From positions 9,796,001-9,860,000 of the forward strand of contig CM037835.1 in the NCBI GenBank assembly GCA_021234535.1: 64,000 nt of DNA, in the 5' to 3' direction. Below the pieces are notes generated by a model that had not been told where the DNA came from, did not search any database, and saw nothing but the letters and a program-made list of their open reading frames with translations. Position 1 is the stretch's first letter. Every line of letters starts with the position of its first letter. This DNA comes from Stichopus chloronotus (lineage: Eukaryota > Echinodermata > Holothuroidea > Aspidochirotida > Stichopodidae). Both the position numbers and the translations under genes were made by a program. Below are positions 23,101-33,411 of the stretch, in pieces.

Positions 23101-24884
23101 CCCCTCCCATCACCCTTCGACCCCAAAATTCAAATTGCAGCCCTGTCTATAGAAATGATCCTGGTGTCTACTCAAATTCACAGAAAGTGCCATCATTAAC
23201 TTTGGTTTTTCATCCCTTTTGTCTCTGTAGGTGATCTGATAACTGTCATTCTGGTAGTCGGGGGTCAGATAACCGAATATTTCCCACAAACGTTTGACCT
23301 CTTGTGGAAAACCGATATTCAGTGCGTGCTGCATCGGTTTGGACGGTTTTTGGTTACCGATGTAACCGTTTACACGATGGTGGTGCTATCGGTGGATCGG
23401 TTAATCGGAGTCGTCAGGCCTTTCAAATACAAAACCATTTGCACCGCCAAAAAAACCAAATATCTACTCATGGCTGTCTGGATAACATGTGCAGGTCTCG
23501 CAGTCCCTGCAGCTTTAAAATTTAAGGTGAGTTGCGTTTACTCATAGTCAAAGTTTCATCTAACAGCAAATCTATGCGAAGATCGTTATGTACGTATCCA
23601 AACGAAAGATATATATTTACATGTATCTATGTGTGTGTATGTGCTTGTACATTGAAGCTAAATATTTGCTTCTTTTTTAAGAATGCGCGGTACAAACAAC
23701 CTGTGTAGACTGGGACTGGGGAAATACGAGAAACAACTGTGACAACATATAGGTCTATACTATAAACTACAAGTTGTAATGGTAAACAAATACACACTTT
23801 AAAATATTCAATTCGGTGAGGGGGTCATACACCTTTGTCAGTCTCTGTGGAAATTTCGCATGGTATCGTTTCTAGTGAAATCAGTACTTACCTTTGCCCA
23901 ACCACTTAAAGAACCTGTGGGTTAGCTAAGAAATGCATGTCTTGTTGAGTAGCCATAAAAACATATATCATTTTTTGCCAGCCTGAACATATCAAAATAT
24001 ATATATTCCTGTAACATGTCGACGAACCTACGGTTATCATCCCAGTATCTATATTTCAAAGAGATGCCCCAAAATGTAGAAAAAGGGGGACGGGGGTAAG
24101 AAAATGGATCGTCTCATAAATCACATGAGCGCCCGAGCTTAGCGTTGCGCTGTGCACACTGTGTAATTCCACGTATTGCATGTACGTTGCTTCTGTGCAC
24201 AAGTCAACTGTAATAGACAACGCCATATACGCAGAGCGCAGGGTCAAAATGCAGAAGTGACGTAACGAAATATCTGAGTGGCTCGATTCATGAAACGTTC
24301 GGCTGCCTTTAATCCAGTGATGTTTCATTCTCTCACGCTTTAACGTGTTCATGTATGCTTTGTGGCTTTAATTTTCCTTCGCAGACGACGGTTTCTCCAG
24401 TGGGAGCTAATTTTGACCTCATCGGGGACACGTGCCGTTTGGATCCAACAGCGACGCCAGAATTCAAATTGTTTTTCAGACTTTACACTACCATTGTTCT
24501 GGTCTTTTGCCGGCACTGGTGACAGGTTTCGTTTACTCCATTTTGCTGGTACACGTCTTTCGACACAACGAAGAATTCTCGGCTAACATGCGCTCCTCCG
24601 GGGGCGCTGCAAGACTCAACCAATGGAGAATAGCTAAAGTGTTGTTGGCCGTTTACCTGGGCTACATGTCATGCTACGTTCCGTATCTGATTTTCAATTG
24701 GTCGGTTCTCTTCGAGTTCGATCTCCCAGAGATTATTGCACATATTTTTCTTTTCCTACCATATGCTAATTCATGCATGAATCCAATATTTTACCTTCTT
24801 TTGAGCAAAGGTTTCCGTGAAAACGCCAAGAAACTGTTCACATTTAAGGTATTCTCCGAGACAACTATCAGTGTTAGGGTTTAA
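19853..24884 (+). CDS. Class A (rhodopsin-like) GPCR, three exons, with a 1-nt frameshift in TM5
   Basis: Exons are 19853-20108, 23231-23526 and 24385-24884, joined in phases 1 and 0 at GT-AG sites. Seen in order: TM1 with GTVGNILVV; TM2 with LNLAIGDL (Asp2.50); the TM3 cysteine in DIQCVLH and the DRY-equivalent VDRL, with Leu for Tyr; TM4 with MAVWITC; the loop-2 cysteine in DTCRLD; TM6 with CYVP for CWxP; TM7 with NPIFY and a helix-8-like GFRENAKKLF. The frame breaks at 24508-24511: read straight on, it ends at TGA 24520-24522 after 229 residues, inside TM5. A missing single base there would give about 350 residues. The ligand is unknown; it looks like a peptide-type or lineage-specific orphan receptor. 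It may be a real pseudogene, a null allele or an assembly error. Confidence 0.85.
21261..21593. mobile_element. Probable MITE with imperfect terminal inverted repeats
   Basis: Left AGTCACTTTACACTAGG, right end reverse complement AGGCCCTTTTGCACTAGG; similarity continues inward over about 30 bases. The interior is rich in CG and ATCG words, unlike its surroundings. The target duplication is not resolved. It directly abuts the next MITE. Confidence 0.5.
21598..21938. mobile_element. TTAA-flanked MITE, copy A
   Basis: Flanked by TTAA on both sides (21594-21597, 21939-21942). The ends read AGCGGAATAGGGCGTTTG and CCATATTTCCCT. Clearly homologous along its length to copy B (40242-40586). TTAA duplication is the signature of piggyBac-type insertion; the family is not otherwise proven. 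Confidence 0.8.
22241..22294. repeat. Short inverted repeat (hairpin), 24-nt arms, 7-nt loop
   Basis: Arms 22241-22264 and 22272-22294, the left starting ATGATATCATG and ending AGGATTGGCTG. They pair at 22 of 24 positions with two adjacent mismatches and the loop atgtata. Confidence 0.85.
23231..23526 (+). CDS. GPCR exon 2: TM2 to TM4
   Basis: Acceptor tttgtctctgtag ending 23230, donor AAG|gtgagt at 23527. Joined to exon 1 it gives NLAIGDLITV. It carries the conserved TM3 cysteine, the VDRL motif and the TM4 tryptophan, and ends in phase 0. Confidence 0.88.
23527..24384 (+). other. GPCR intron 2
   Basis: 858 bases, AT-rich in the first half, with a more CG-containing stretch near 24080-24250. 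No element or gene recognised. Confidence 0.55.
24385..24884 (+). CDS. GPCR exon 3: loop 2 to C-terminus, frameshifted
   Basis: Acceptor ttttccttcgcag ending 24384. One frame reads from 24385 to TTT at 24505-24507 (FFRLYTTIVLVF). From 24510 the homology continues one frame over (PALVTGFVYSILLVHVF). The break falls in TTTTGCCGG, at the normally conserved TM5 proline. TM6, TM7 and the short tail are intact up to TAA 24882-24884. An AAG|gtattc at 24847-24849 could act as a donor, so a further 3' exon cannot be excluded. Confidence 0.82.
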
Positions 24885-24993
24885 GCCCATGCAAGTGATT
24901 GTGTAGAAAGACAAAGAAATTTGTAATATGTTGTGACCCCTTCTTTTCTATGTTAGGACGTAAGTCTCTGTTGGTAAGATTTTAGCACATGAA

Positions 24994-25613
24994 AGCAAGT
25001 TGTAAAAAAGTTTACTACATTGCGTTCCAAGAACTGTAGCCATCAGAAACTTGGAAAATTATCCCCTCCCATGGGATGGGGATAAGTAACAATGACGTTT
25101 ATGCCATACCAATTCATGAACAAAACATTGAAATAAATCAAATTATCGGTAGTATATATTGTTTCATAGTTATGATAGTTTTGTATATGGTGTTCTTAAA
25201 GTTGTAGTATAGTTGCTACACAAGTGCATTATCTGTTTACATTCAACCAAGGCAGATGTGGCAGTATCCTTCTCTGCATTTTTAAATATGTAAATTGATA
25301 GCAAGTTGAAAAAAAGTTTACTACATTGCATTCCAAGAACGGTGGCCATCAGAAAGTTGGAAAATTATGCCCTCCCACTGGATGGGGATAAGGAACAATG
25401 CCGTTTATGCCATACCAATCCATGAACAATTATCACATTGAAATAAACCAAATTATCGGTAGTATATATTGTTTGATAGTTATGATACATTTTTGTATAT
25501 GCATGGTAGTATGGTGTAGTAAAACTTGTAGTATAGTTGCTATACCAGTGCATTATCTGTTTACATCCAACTAAGGCAGATATGGCAGTACCCTTCTATG
25601 CACTTTTAATTGT
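24994..25613 (+). repeat. 306-bp tandem duplication in the GPCR 3' region
   Basis: Copy 1 begins at 24994 and copy 2 at 25300. Both open with agcaagtt and run through the segment with atcggtagtatatattgttt to ...ggcagatgtggcagtatcc / ...ggcagatatggcagtaccc. Identity is high by eye with a few small indels. Confidence 0.9.
25132..25447 (+). terminator. Duplicated polyadenylation signals of the GPCR gene
   Basis: AATAAA at 25132-25137 and, in the second copy of the tandem duplication, at 25442-25447. They lie about 250 and 560 bases after the stop codon, a normal 3' UTR length. Confidence 0.5.
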
Positions 25614-28600
25614 GCAGCTTGAGAAGGTAACCTTTTTTTGAATACAAATTTTGAAAAGATGCGCCTCATATTTTAGAAATATTTTCCCAGGGATTCGCAT
25701 CATTTGCTCGTCTTCGACAATGAGTGCATGAAATGAGAAGGTCGGTATATGGTCATGGGGTGTCTTCCCCAAGGCCCCTCAGTTACACAAAAAAGTTTGT
25801 CATCCAGTAACTTCATCAAAATAGATGATCCTAAAAATACTAAAAATCGAAGAGCAATATATTCCATATAACTTGGAGTGTGCAAAAGTCGAAGGTAAAA
25901 TGAACGAAAAGCTTGATTAGAAATGTAAATAAAAAAAGAAAAGAATAAGGCTTGCCTACCTGTATAGAATCTTGAAGAAAAAAAGATGCATTCAGTTAAA
26001 AAACAAACATAATCTAATAAAGTCTGATGTGGAGATAATTTAACAGCATTGAAAGTGTCTTTCAAAGTGTTGTGACGTAGGCTGTCCGTTCTTGTCCTTC
26101 AGAGAAGGCTAATTCTCATTAGATGAGAATCATTTTAAGAAAGATGCTCTTAATGTGATCGAGGTTTCTTTGACAAAGAGATCAACCTGCTCTTTTGTGG
26201 AATGTGGAGTAGGCCCGAAGAAGAGTACGGTACGGAGCAATGTATATGAGCTTTGTCAGCTTACAGCTAGGAGAAGGACACCGGTACTAATACAAATATG
26301 ATCAAAGTCGTTGTACTTACGTCACTGACCTAAATTAATTAAGTCTACCCGATCCACCGTTTGCAAATCAAGGCTAATTAAGTACTGCCAAGTCATAATG
26401 GCTGTGGTAATCCATACAATAACTGTAAATATGATGGAGTATAGAATTGATTCATGTTTATGTTAAAATACCCATATAGTACGATGACATCACGTCCACG
26501 GAAATCACCCTTGTAAACATGGCCAAAGTATAAGGCGAAAGGGAAAAAACTATTTGATATTTATGCATTCACGGTTATTCTCAATGTCTATCTGTTAGCC
26601 TAGACATGCAATCCCGAGTAAGTTTTAGTTTGAATGTCGATGAAATGGCATGTATAGGCTTGTCTTGTCTGTTGCCGATGTATATGGTCTTCGTAACGAC
26701 TGAAGTCTACAATTGATATTGTAATTGACAGAGGATGGTGAAAAATAATAGACTTGCACGGACAAATAATGAGACTTCTGTGAAAACATGGCGGTTCTCA
26801 ATCATCAGTTTTATTGTTGTTCCAGGAAACATACGACACGTTTTAAAGTTAAAACATAAGCTACGCTCCAATACCCAATCCCAGTGTTTGCTCTATCGTT
26901 AGTGGGAACTGACACTGCTGTTACAATCAGGCCTTTCAAAGTAAAGTGATGACGAGATTGACTCCCGTAATTTTCAAACACTTCATCCAAGCAATGATGT
27001 TGCACGTTATCGAGGGACAGTGGGGGGGGGGGCGGTGTTGGGTGCAAAACGTGAATGTAAAACACTGAAATGTACCATAAGATTCAATCAGCAACACGAT
27101 ATGCAAAGGTGAGATTCGTGATTGCTTGGCCAACTACACGCTAGTTTCAATTGGCACCAGTCTTGAATCAACATCTTTCATTACTTCACCATCGTATTCA
27201 ACAGTATTATGGAGTGAATGGTAAATCAAGCGGTGTCAGCATCCAGTGCGAGGAGCGACTGACTTCGTTCAACCCGGCCTATGTTTGCTTGTTTGTTTGC
27301 TTGTATGCGTGTTTCTTTCATTTTCATATGTACAGAAGATGTAACGAAAACAACATGAAGAGTATCCTAAAGCAATTCAGCTATATTTTGTAATTTAAGT
27401 TACAGCAACTCTTTCACTTATCTATTAGTATTACATAATTACATAAAAAGTCAGAATTAAGATTATTCAATGTTGCTACACCACAAACAGAAACCCCATT
27501 AGTTTCAAGGGAATACTGATAAAAGTTGATAAATTTTGGATAAAAACACTTTCCGGGTTCCCGGAAATCGCCGTCGCGTCAAATAAGCTCCAGGAAATGG
27601 TGCTGTCAGTATTTTCTTGGATGGAATTCCCCTCACCTTAATGTTATTGGAACTTTTTGCTTCATAAGTCTGATAAAATTATTATAAATTATCTGATAAA
27701 ATTAAGTGTATATACCTTTTACTACATAAAGACTGAAATGCTTGAATTGTGAAGTTCGATCATTCTTCGAGACGGAGGGCTCTAACAGTATACACAAGCT
27801 TGCCTTTTCTTTTACTTTCTCTTTTCGTTTTTATATTTTCTTGTTTTATTCTCCTTTCGTCTACCTTAGTCATCCTCTTGTTCAACCACAGAAAGCGGGA
27901 TTCATTCACTATGGTAGACTACGTATGCGCAAGTCAAGTCTTAAGTCATAAAAACTGATAATCGATCTAAAATGACTCAGTCCGAGTCTCTAAGATCTCG
28001 GACTCTAAACTTCTGGCTATGACATCAGACACTATAGTGCTTACATCGTGTACCCGATGTACCCGACAATGTTCGGATACTGCCACCAGGATTCAGACTT
28101 CCATGAACGTACATTTTGCATGAGACAAAAAAAGAAAAAAAATAAAATGTTGCTTTCTCGTAAGTTAGAACACATTTCATGTTTGCACGTAGGCTACATA
28201 GTCTTGTATTAAATTATAAGTCAAAATGTCGCGTAGTTTTACTTCACAACTTAGTAGTAGTCTAACATGCGTTATTTTTGGGGGTACTCGGACATCAGAC
28301 CGACCGTGGACTTGAGGTACCAGGGTACGAAAATTTTGGCCTCGGTGCAAACACTGTTAAAACCGTATGGCGTACGTAGATCGGGACACCCAGAAGTCAT
28401 ATTGCAGTTAACTGTTTGTGGTGTATTTGTCATCCTAGGTTCCTGAGAATTGTGTTATCCAGCTTTGCAATTTACAGTAGGCCCACTTTGAATGAAATTA
28501 TATGGCATCAATTATTGATCATAAATAGAAGGTCACATATCACCATTAGACCCGAGGGATCATTGGTAACCCTCAGCAGGGAAGGGTGCCTACATTGAGT

Positions 28601-31600
28601 CACGGGGATCTTTTTTTTTTCGTTGTTTTTATTCAATTCCCATGTGTGGTTCCGGGGGTATGGGCAGATGGAGTTACCTACTTTGCTACCCACTGTGAAC
28701 TTGAAACCACCGGGAGTGACATCATTTCATAAGGGAAGCCGATGCAACTGGAAGGGAACCAGTGAAGGAGGCCAGAGGAGACTGCAGATTAAGTAGAGAT
28801 TACAGAACGATTAAAGTTTGCGATGGGAAATGGACGACTTGAAAATTTACTTACAGTTCTACTACAAACAGGTCTTTTACAACTTTACCCTTGTAAAAAG
28901 CGCATTTTCTGTGATGCCAGAAACGAGAACATGAGACATATCAATGTAAAGGGTGATGTTAAAAGCGTCTGTTCAGAATTTATTCAAACTCGAGTTAGTG
29001 ACATTGAGAAGAGAAATATTCGTACTAAATGATCGGAAGGAGGGTATTTCGGCTGTTTCCAACAACGGTCCGCAGCAGGTTTTAGTGCAAAAGCGCCTCC
29101 TATAAGGCAAGTTTGTTGTCGAACTAGTCACACCGAGGACAATTGCAATGATAGAGGCGCTAGGCTTGAATTTACCGAAAGACTTACGGTTTAAATGGAA
29201 TATGCAGCTTACCCCATTTTACAAACCTAATTCGTGGATGGCTCTTTTGCAGCAAGTGACAACATTTACTGGATTGCTAATTTATGTAAGTCATTTGTTT
29301 ACTTAGAATACGCAATAGTTTGAAATACCCTTAAATATACTTGTAAGGTAGAAAGAGGAGATTTGTAAGATTTTGTTGATGCTTCAGAATACTCTTGGGG
29401 TGACTGCTCATTCCCTTTAATTTCAGCCTCGACCAGTCCAGGGAGGTGCAATTGGATCTCCCTGATCATTCACATAACGTTAATATGGTGTTGGTTTCTC
29501 TTTTTACTTCATTCAAAGTAATAATAGCTTGTGTAAAAGAATTTATATATAAAAAAAAATGTGTTGAATGGCTAATTCGGCAATTGCTTCGTGAGATGAA
29601 TTGCATTAGCTTGTAAGTGCCAGGGACTTCCTTTATTATCACATGTCAATTGCATGAAATATAGAATCGGTTTCGACTCAAAATGGAAACTATCCATAAA
29701 AATGGCAAAAAAGTCGTAGTTACCGTACCCTGTGGGGAATGCAGTGGGGAAAATTCGGACAAGGTTTCACAGAACACTACTTTCGGGAATTAGTATCTAA
29801 GTCAATGGGGGAAAATTAAAGCGAGGAGGTGTGTGTGTGGGTGTGTGTGTGTGGGGGGGTGTCTTTGAGCTGCCACGTTTTAAAACGTGATTATACGATA
29901 GCAAAATGTGACCTGATTTTATATCTGATTTGAAAATTTACAGTGGGATATGAATAGCTACATGAACTAAATGAAGTAATTAAACAAAAGTTTAAACTCT
30001 TCCATCTAAACATAAGTTTTGATGATGATGGTGTGACAACTTTTGAAAGTGCCATCATACCTACGGACCAGGCTACGAGATATGGGTAAGTGAACCTGAT
30101 AAACTGTAACACAAATAGGCCTGGCCTAGATGGTAACGGCACTTACATATATGGCGACGGTAGCGAGCACGAAACACAACCGCAGTGAAAGGAACTATTT
30201 TTAAAAGTATTCTGTTTGTCTAGAAGGTATGTGAAGTGATTGGTCTGCAGTGATTGGTGGAAACATTTTTTTCTTAACCAGAAAGATCAATATTTCAAAA
30301 ATGGTAGCATTTTTTTTCTTGTTTGTTTACATGAAATTTTTTCCAAGGACACCCCCTCGATAAAAATAAAACTTTGCGTTATTGAACAGATCTTTTTCTC
30401 AGCTTTCTTCTAACACTTCTGGTTGAAGTTGTGCGAAGTTGTAAGATTTAAAAAAGTCCAAAGCCGGGCTAAGTCATGCAGTACGGCTGTACGTAAAACA
30501 ATAGGTCCTGTCGGAGGGTCCAAAGCCACGTCACAATGGACTAATAAAAGTGGCCAAGTGTGTGTATACTGTTGCCACTATTAGCACTATTAGCACTATG
30601 TCTGATATTAATTAAGTACTGATACCTTCCCCGTTGCCAGAGTTCCCCGAATTAATGCTTTTTAGCAGAATTTTGACCGTTTTAGCATGTAGCATGTTAA
30701 GTATGTTTAACTTAGCTGTTTTAGCAAAACTTTAAGAGAATTGTGATGAAATTACCAATATAATTATTTTCCCTCTCCCCTGTAAAAATAAACTATCAGC
30801 AATCCCAACTTTCCTCCTATTAAAAAATATTACGAAAGGAAAATACCAATTCATGTGTCTTAACTACCTTCTTATCCTGCATTGTTTTGGTTGGATACAG
30901 TGAGGTTGGTATAAGTCATGTGATGAAATCCACCCAATCATACCCGCGTATAGATGAATTGCATGAAGTCGAACGTTGGCCCAACTCTGTCTACGCGGTT
31001 GGCTCTGCTGAATCAACAAGATAATTCATTTGGACTGAATCATGTTAATAGCGCCATCTTCAGGCCTTGTAAATTAGAACGTTTTACCAAAGTGAAACTG
31101 CAGGAGTTCCGACTTCACTGATTTTGTATTCAGTCAGTCAACGTTGTTTGAAACTAAAGGCTAGAACAGGATATTTGTGAAACACTTCTTTTTCATTTTG
31201 ATAAATACATTTCCAGGGTTCCCTTCTCCTTTAATTTTCCCAGAAGAACTCAGTCTACTAGTAAAAGTAGTATAGGTAGTAATAATAATGAAATTGAAGG
31301 GGGCGCTGGTTCACTATCTAATTCAACGATACGGCCAAGAACCTGATCAGATTTTTTAGGGATTGTCCGAGGTATGCATGGACTTATTGCATGTTCCTCT
31401 GGGATGAATTTTCACTTTTTAGGTGAAATGAACTGACTTTTGATGTAGTCGTGTGACAAGAATGGATGCTATGACCAAACTAGACCGGTCTCTGCCCTCA
31501 GATTTTAGAGCAACATTGTCATCAGTAGAATGCCTTAAAATATTTTATATTTGTGGCTTGGATATCTTTATATGCTGAATGACTATCTTAATAGCGCAAC

Positions 31601-33060
31601 AATGATCTATGCAACTATAAGAGCATTAAAGAGACTTCATGCGAATCTTCATTCTCGGATGATTATCCTTTTGAAAACCTTAATTCAAAGATAAAGTTTT
31701 TTGTCCCAGAAGAAAATTCCAGTTGATACCTATTAACTGGTTTTAACAGATTACACGTAATTAACAGGTACCTATTGATTTCACGGTTTTGACAGGTATT
31801 TCATCCCAAACTATTTGATATCTGTTAGCTGTCTGTTACTACAGGTAAAGTAACTGTTAGAATAGGTAAATTACCTGTTCAAGAAAAGGTAACTTACTGG
31901 TTACAACAGGAAAATTACCTATTACAACAAGTGCTTTTTTTCAAAAAGAGACGTATAAGATAGGAGCGAATGACATACTTTTTCTCGAAATTGATATCGT
32001 TTTATTAGAGGACAATATAATAACTCCTTTCTCGGTAAATGAGAGAACTGTAACACCGATACAGCTTAAAAATAATTGTATGAACTAGCACACATAAGCC
32101 ATGCACTGATTATACACACCTAGGTATTAACTGACAGACAATATATAGGCCTACCTTATATTCTTACCAAAACAGTGGTATTAGATAAAATCCAAATTGC
32201 ATTTTCTTCAGTTGTGGAATGTGACATCAATTACTCAGTCACTCATACATCCTGCTACCAGACTTTGCCAGAATGTTATAGCGAGTTGGAGTACATTTAT
32301 CGTACCACCGTATAGCAAAAGAAAGAAGAAAATTGAAGTGTTCTTTTATCTAGCGATATGAAGGTAACATGAACTTGAAGGCCTACATATTTACCACGAG
32401 AAAACCTTGTACTGTACAATAGTAAAAGTATAAAGTCTTTTTTCCGTGTCTCACTTATATGAGACGATGGAATTTTCGTGTAATTCTAGGAATTCTCAGT
32501 GATGAATGTACCGAAGTCTAGTCTTTGATCCCTCTCAAATAGGCTTCAAATGTTCTGCCGTTATTTTGTATATTGATATAGTATTTTGTGTGTATATATA
32601 GCAAATATTCAGAGTGAGAGGAAGAGATGTGTCTAAACAATTGTTTCTTATTTAAACAGTGACAAATTGTTGGCAAAATAATTCATGTCATTAGATGTCT
32701 TTAATTTCAAACAAAGTTAAATAGACTAAAACATCTCAAATAAGATTTAAGGTTTTATGGCTAGTATTTGAGGCCAATAGCATCACATGAATTGTGTGTG
32801 CGTTTGTGACAATAAGAAACCGTAAGATGTACTTAAGTTACTATGCAAACCATACACTTACATGGAAAAATGTGAAAGCGTGCATCTAAACTATTTAGCC
32901 TATTGCCTCTTTTAGAATAGTAGCCGTAGTATGGTTTGCCTGAACTCCTAAATATTTGTTTTTTTTAATTTGATTTTAAAATTATAAAAAATGAACTTTT
33001 TGTAGGCCTAAATAAATTTAATATCATTTTTGATTTATTATTTATTTTTGTTTTGTTTTT
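25614..33060. other. Intergenic region between the GPCR and SNX4 genes
   Basis: No gene recognised. It contains a GT-rich simple repeat (about 29828-29868) and a degenerate repeat of taacaggtaa/ttacctgtta words (about 31720-31930). The remaining open frames are short and match no family I know. Confidence 0.5.
31720..31930. repeat. Degenerate repeat of AACAGGTAA / TTACCTGTT words
   Basis: ACAGGTA, ACCTGTT and related words recur roughly every 15-25 bases on both strands, giving a self-complementary tract. Confidence 0.55.
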
Positions 33061-33128
33061 TCTATCGACACTTGTTACCCCTGACCCCCACACACTCCCG
33101 CTTCCCCCTAACCTCGCCTCTCCCATCA

Positions 33129-33145
33129 CCCCCCCCCCCCCCCCC
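33129..33145 (+). repeat. Poly-C tract upstream of SNX4
   Basis: Seventeen consecutive C residues, preceded by other C-rich sequence, about 150 bases before the SNX4 start codon. Confidence 0.95.
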
Positions 33146-33283
33146 TTTCATCAGCAGTTTGGAGTATAATACAATGTGACAGACAGGGTGAGATGATTTA
33201 GCAGAGTATAGCAGAATTTTTTGCTGCCCTCTAGAAGAATGCTCATTTTTGGCACTGGTCACACTCCGAACAGGTTACAGAAA

Positions 33284-33301
33284 ATGTCAACATGGCTGTA
33301 A
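33284..33301 (+). promoter_or_regulatory. Overlapping upstream ORF at the SNX4 start
   Basis: An ATG eight bases before the main start opens the five-codon frame MSTWL and stops at TAA 33299-33301, overlapping the main ATG in another frame. Both ATGs have A at -3; the main one also has G at +4. It matters only if the mRNA 5' end lies upstream, which is not shown here. Confidence 0.45.
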
Positions 33302-33411
33302 GTAGCCCAGACGACTCTGACAGCCTGAGGTACGATTCTGATGATATATCTGGAAGTGGTGACGAATCCAGAATACACAATCTCATTGACTATGTTCGGG
33401 ATGTTTCTAAG
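33292..33411 (+). CDS. SNX4: SNX4 exon 1, acidic N-terminus
   Basis: The start ATG is in a good context (caacATGg). Forty codons rich in Asp, Ser and Glu (MAVSSPDDSDSLRYDSDDIS and on) end at DVSK, donor AAG|gtattt at 33412, phase 0. The N-terminus of SNX4 is poorly conserved, so this exon is assigned by position, frame and splice phase. Confidence 0.75.

Larger units (their letters stand above)
20109..23230 (+). other. GPCR intron 1 (3.1 kb)
   Basis: It holds a CCCA-type simple repeat (about 20706-20742), a probable MITE (21261-21593), a TTAA-flanked MITE (21598-21938) and a strong hairpin (22241-22294). No gene was seen. Confidence 0.6.

Noticed and set aside
25700..26065. 121-codon open frame on the - strand
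   Set aside because: Composition follows local AT content; no domain, no splice partners, no family resemblance.
28823..29032. 69-codon open frame in the intergenic region
   Set aside because: No family resemblance and no flanking splice or promoter evidence.
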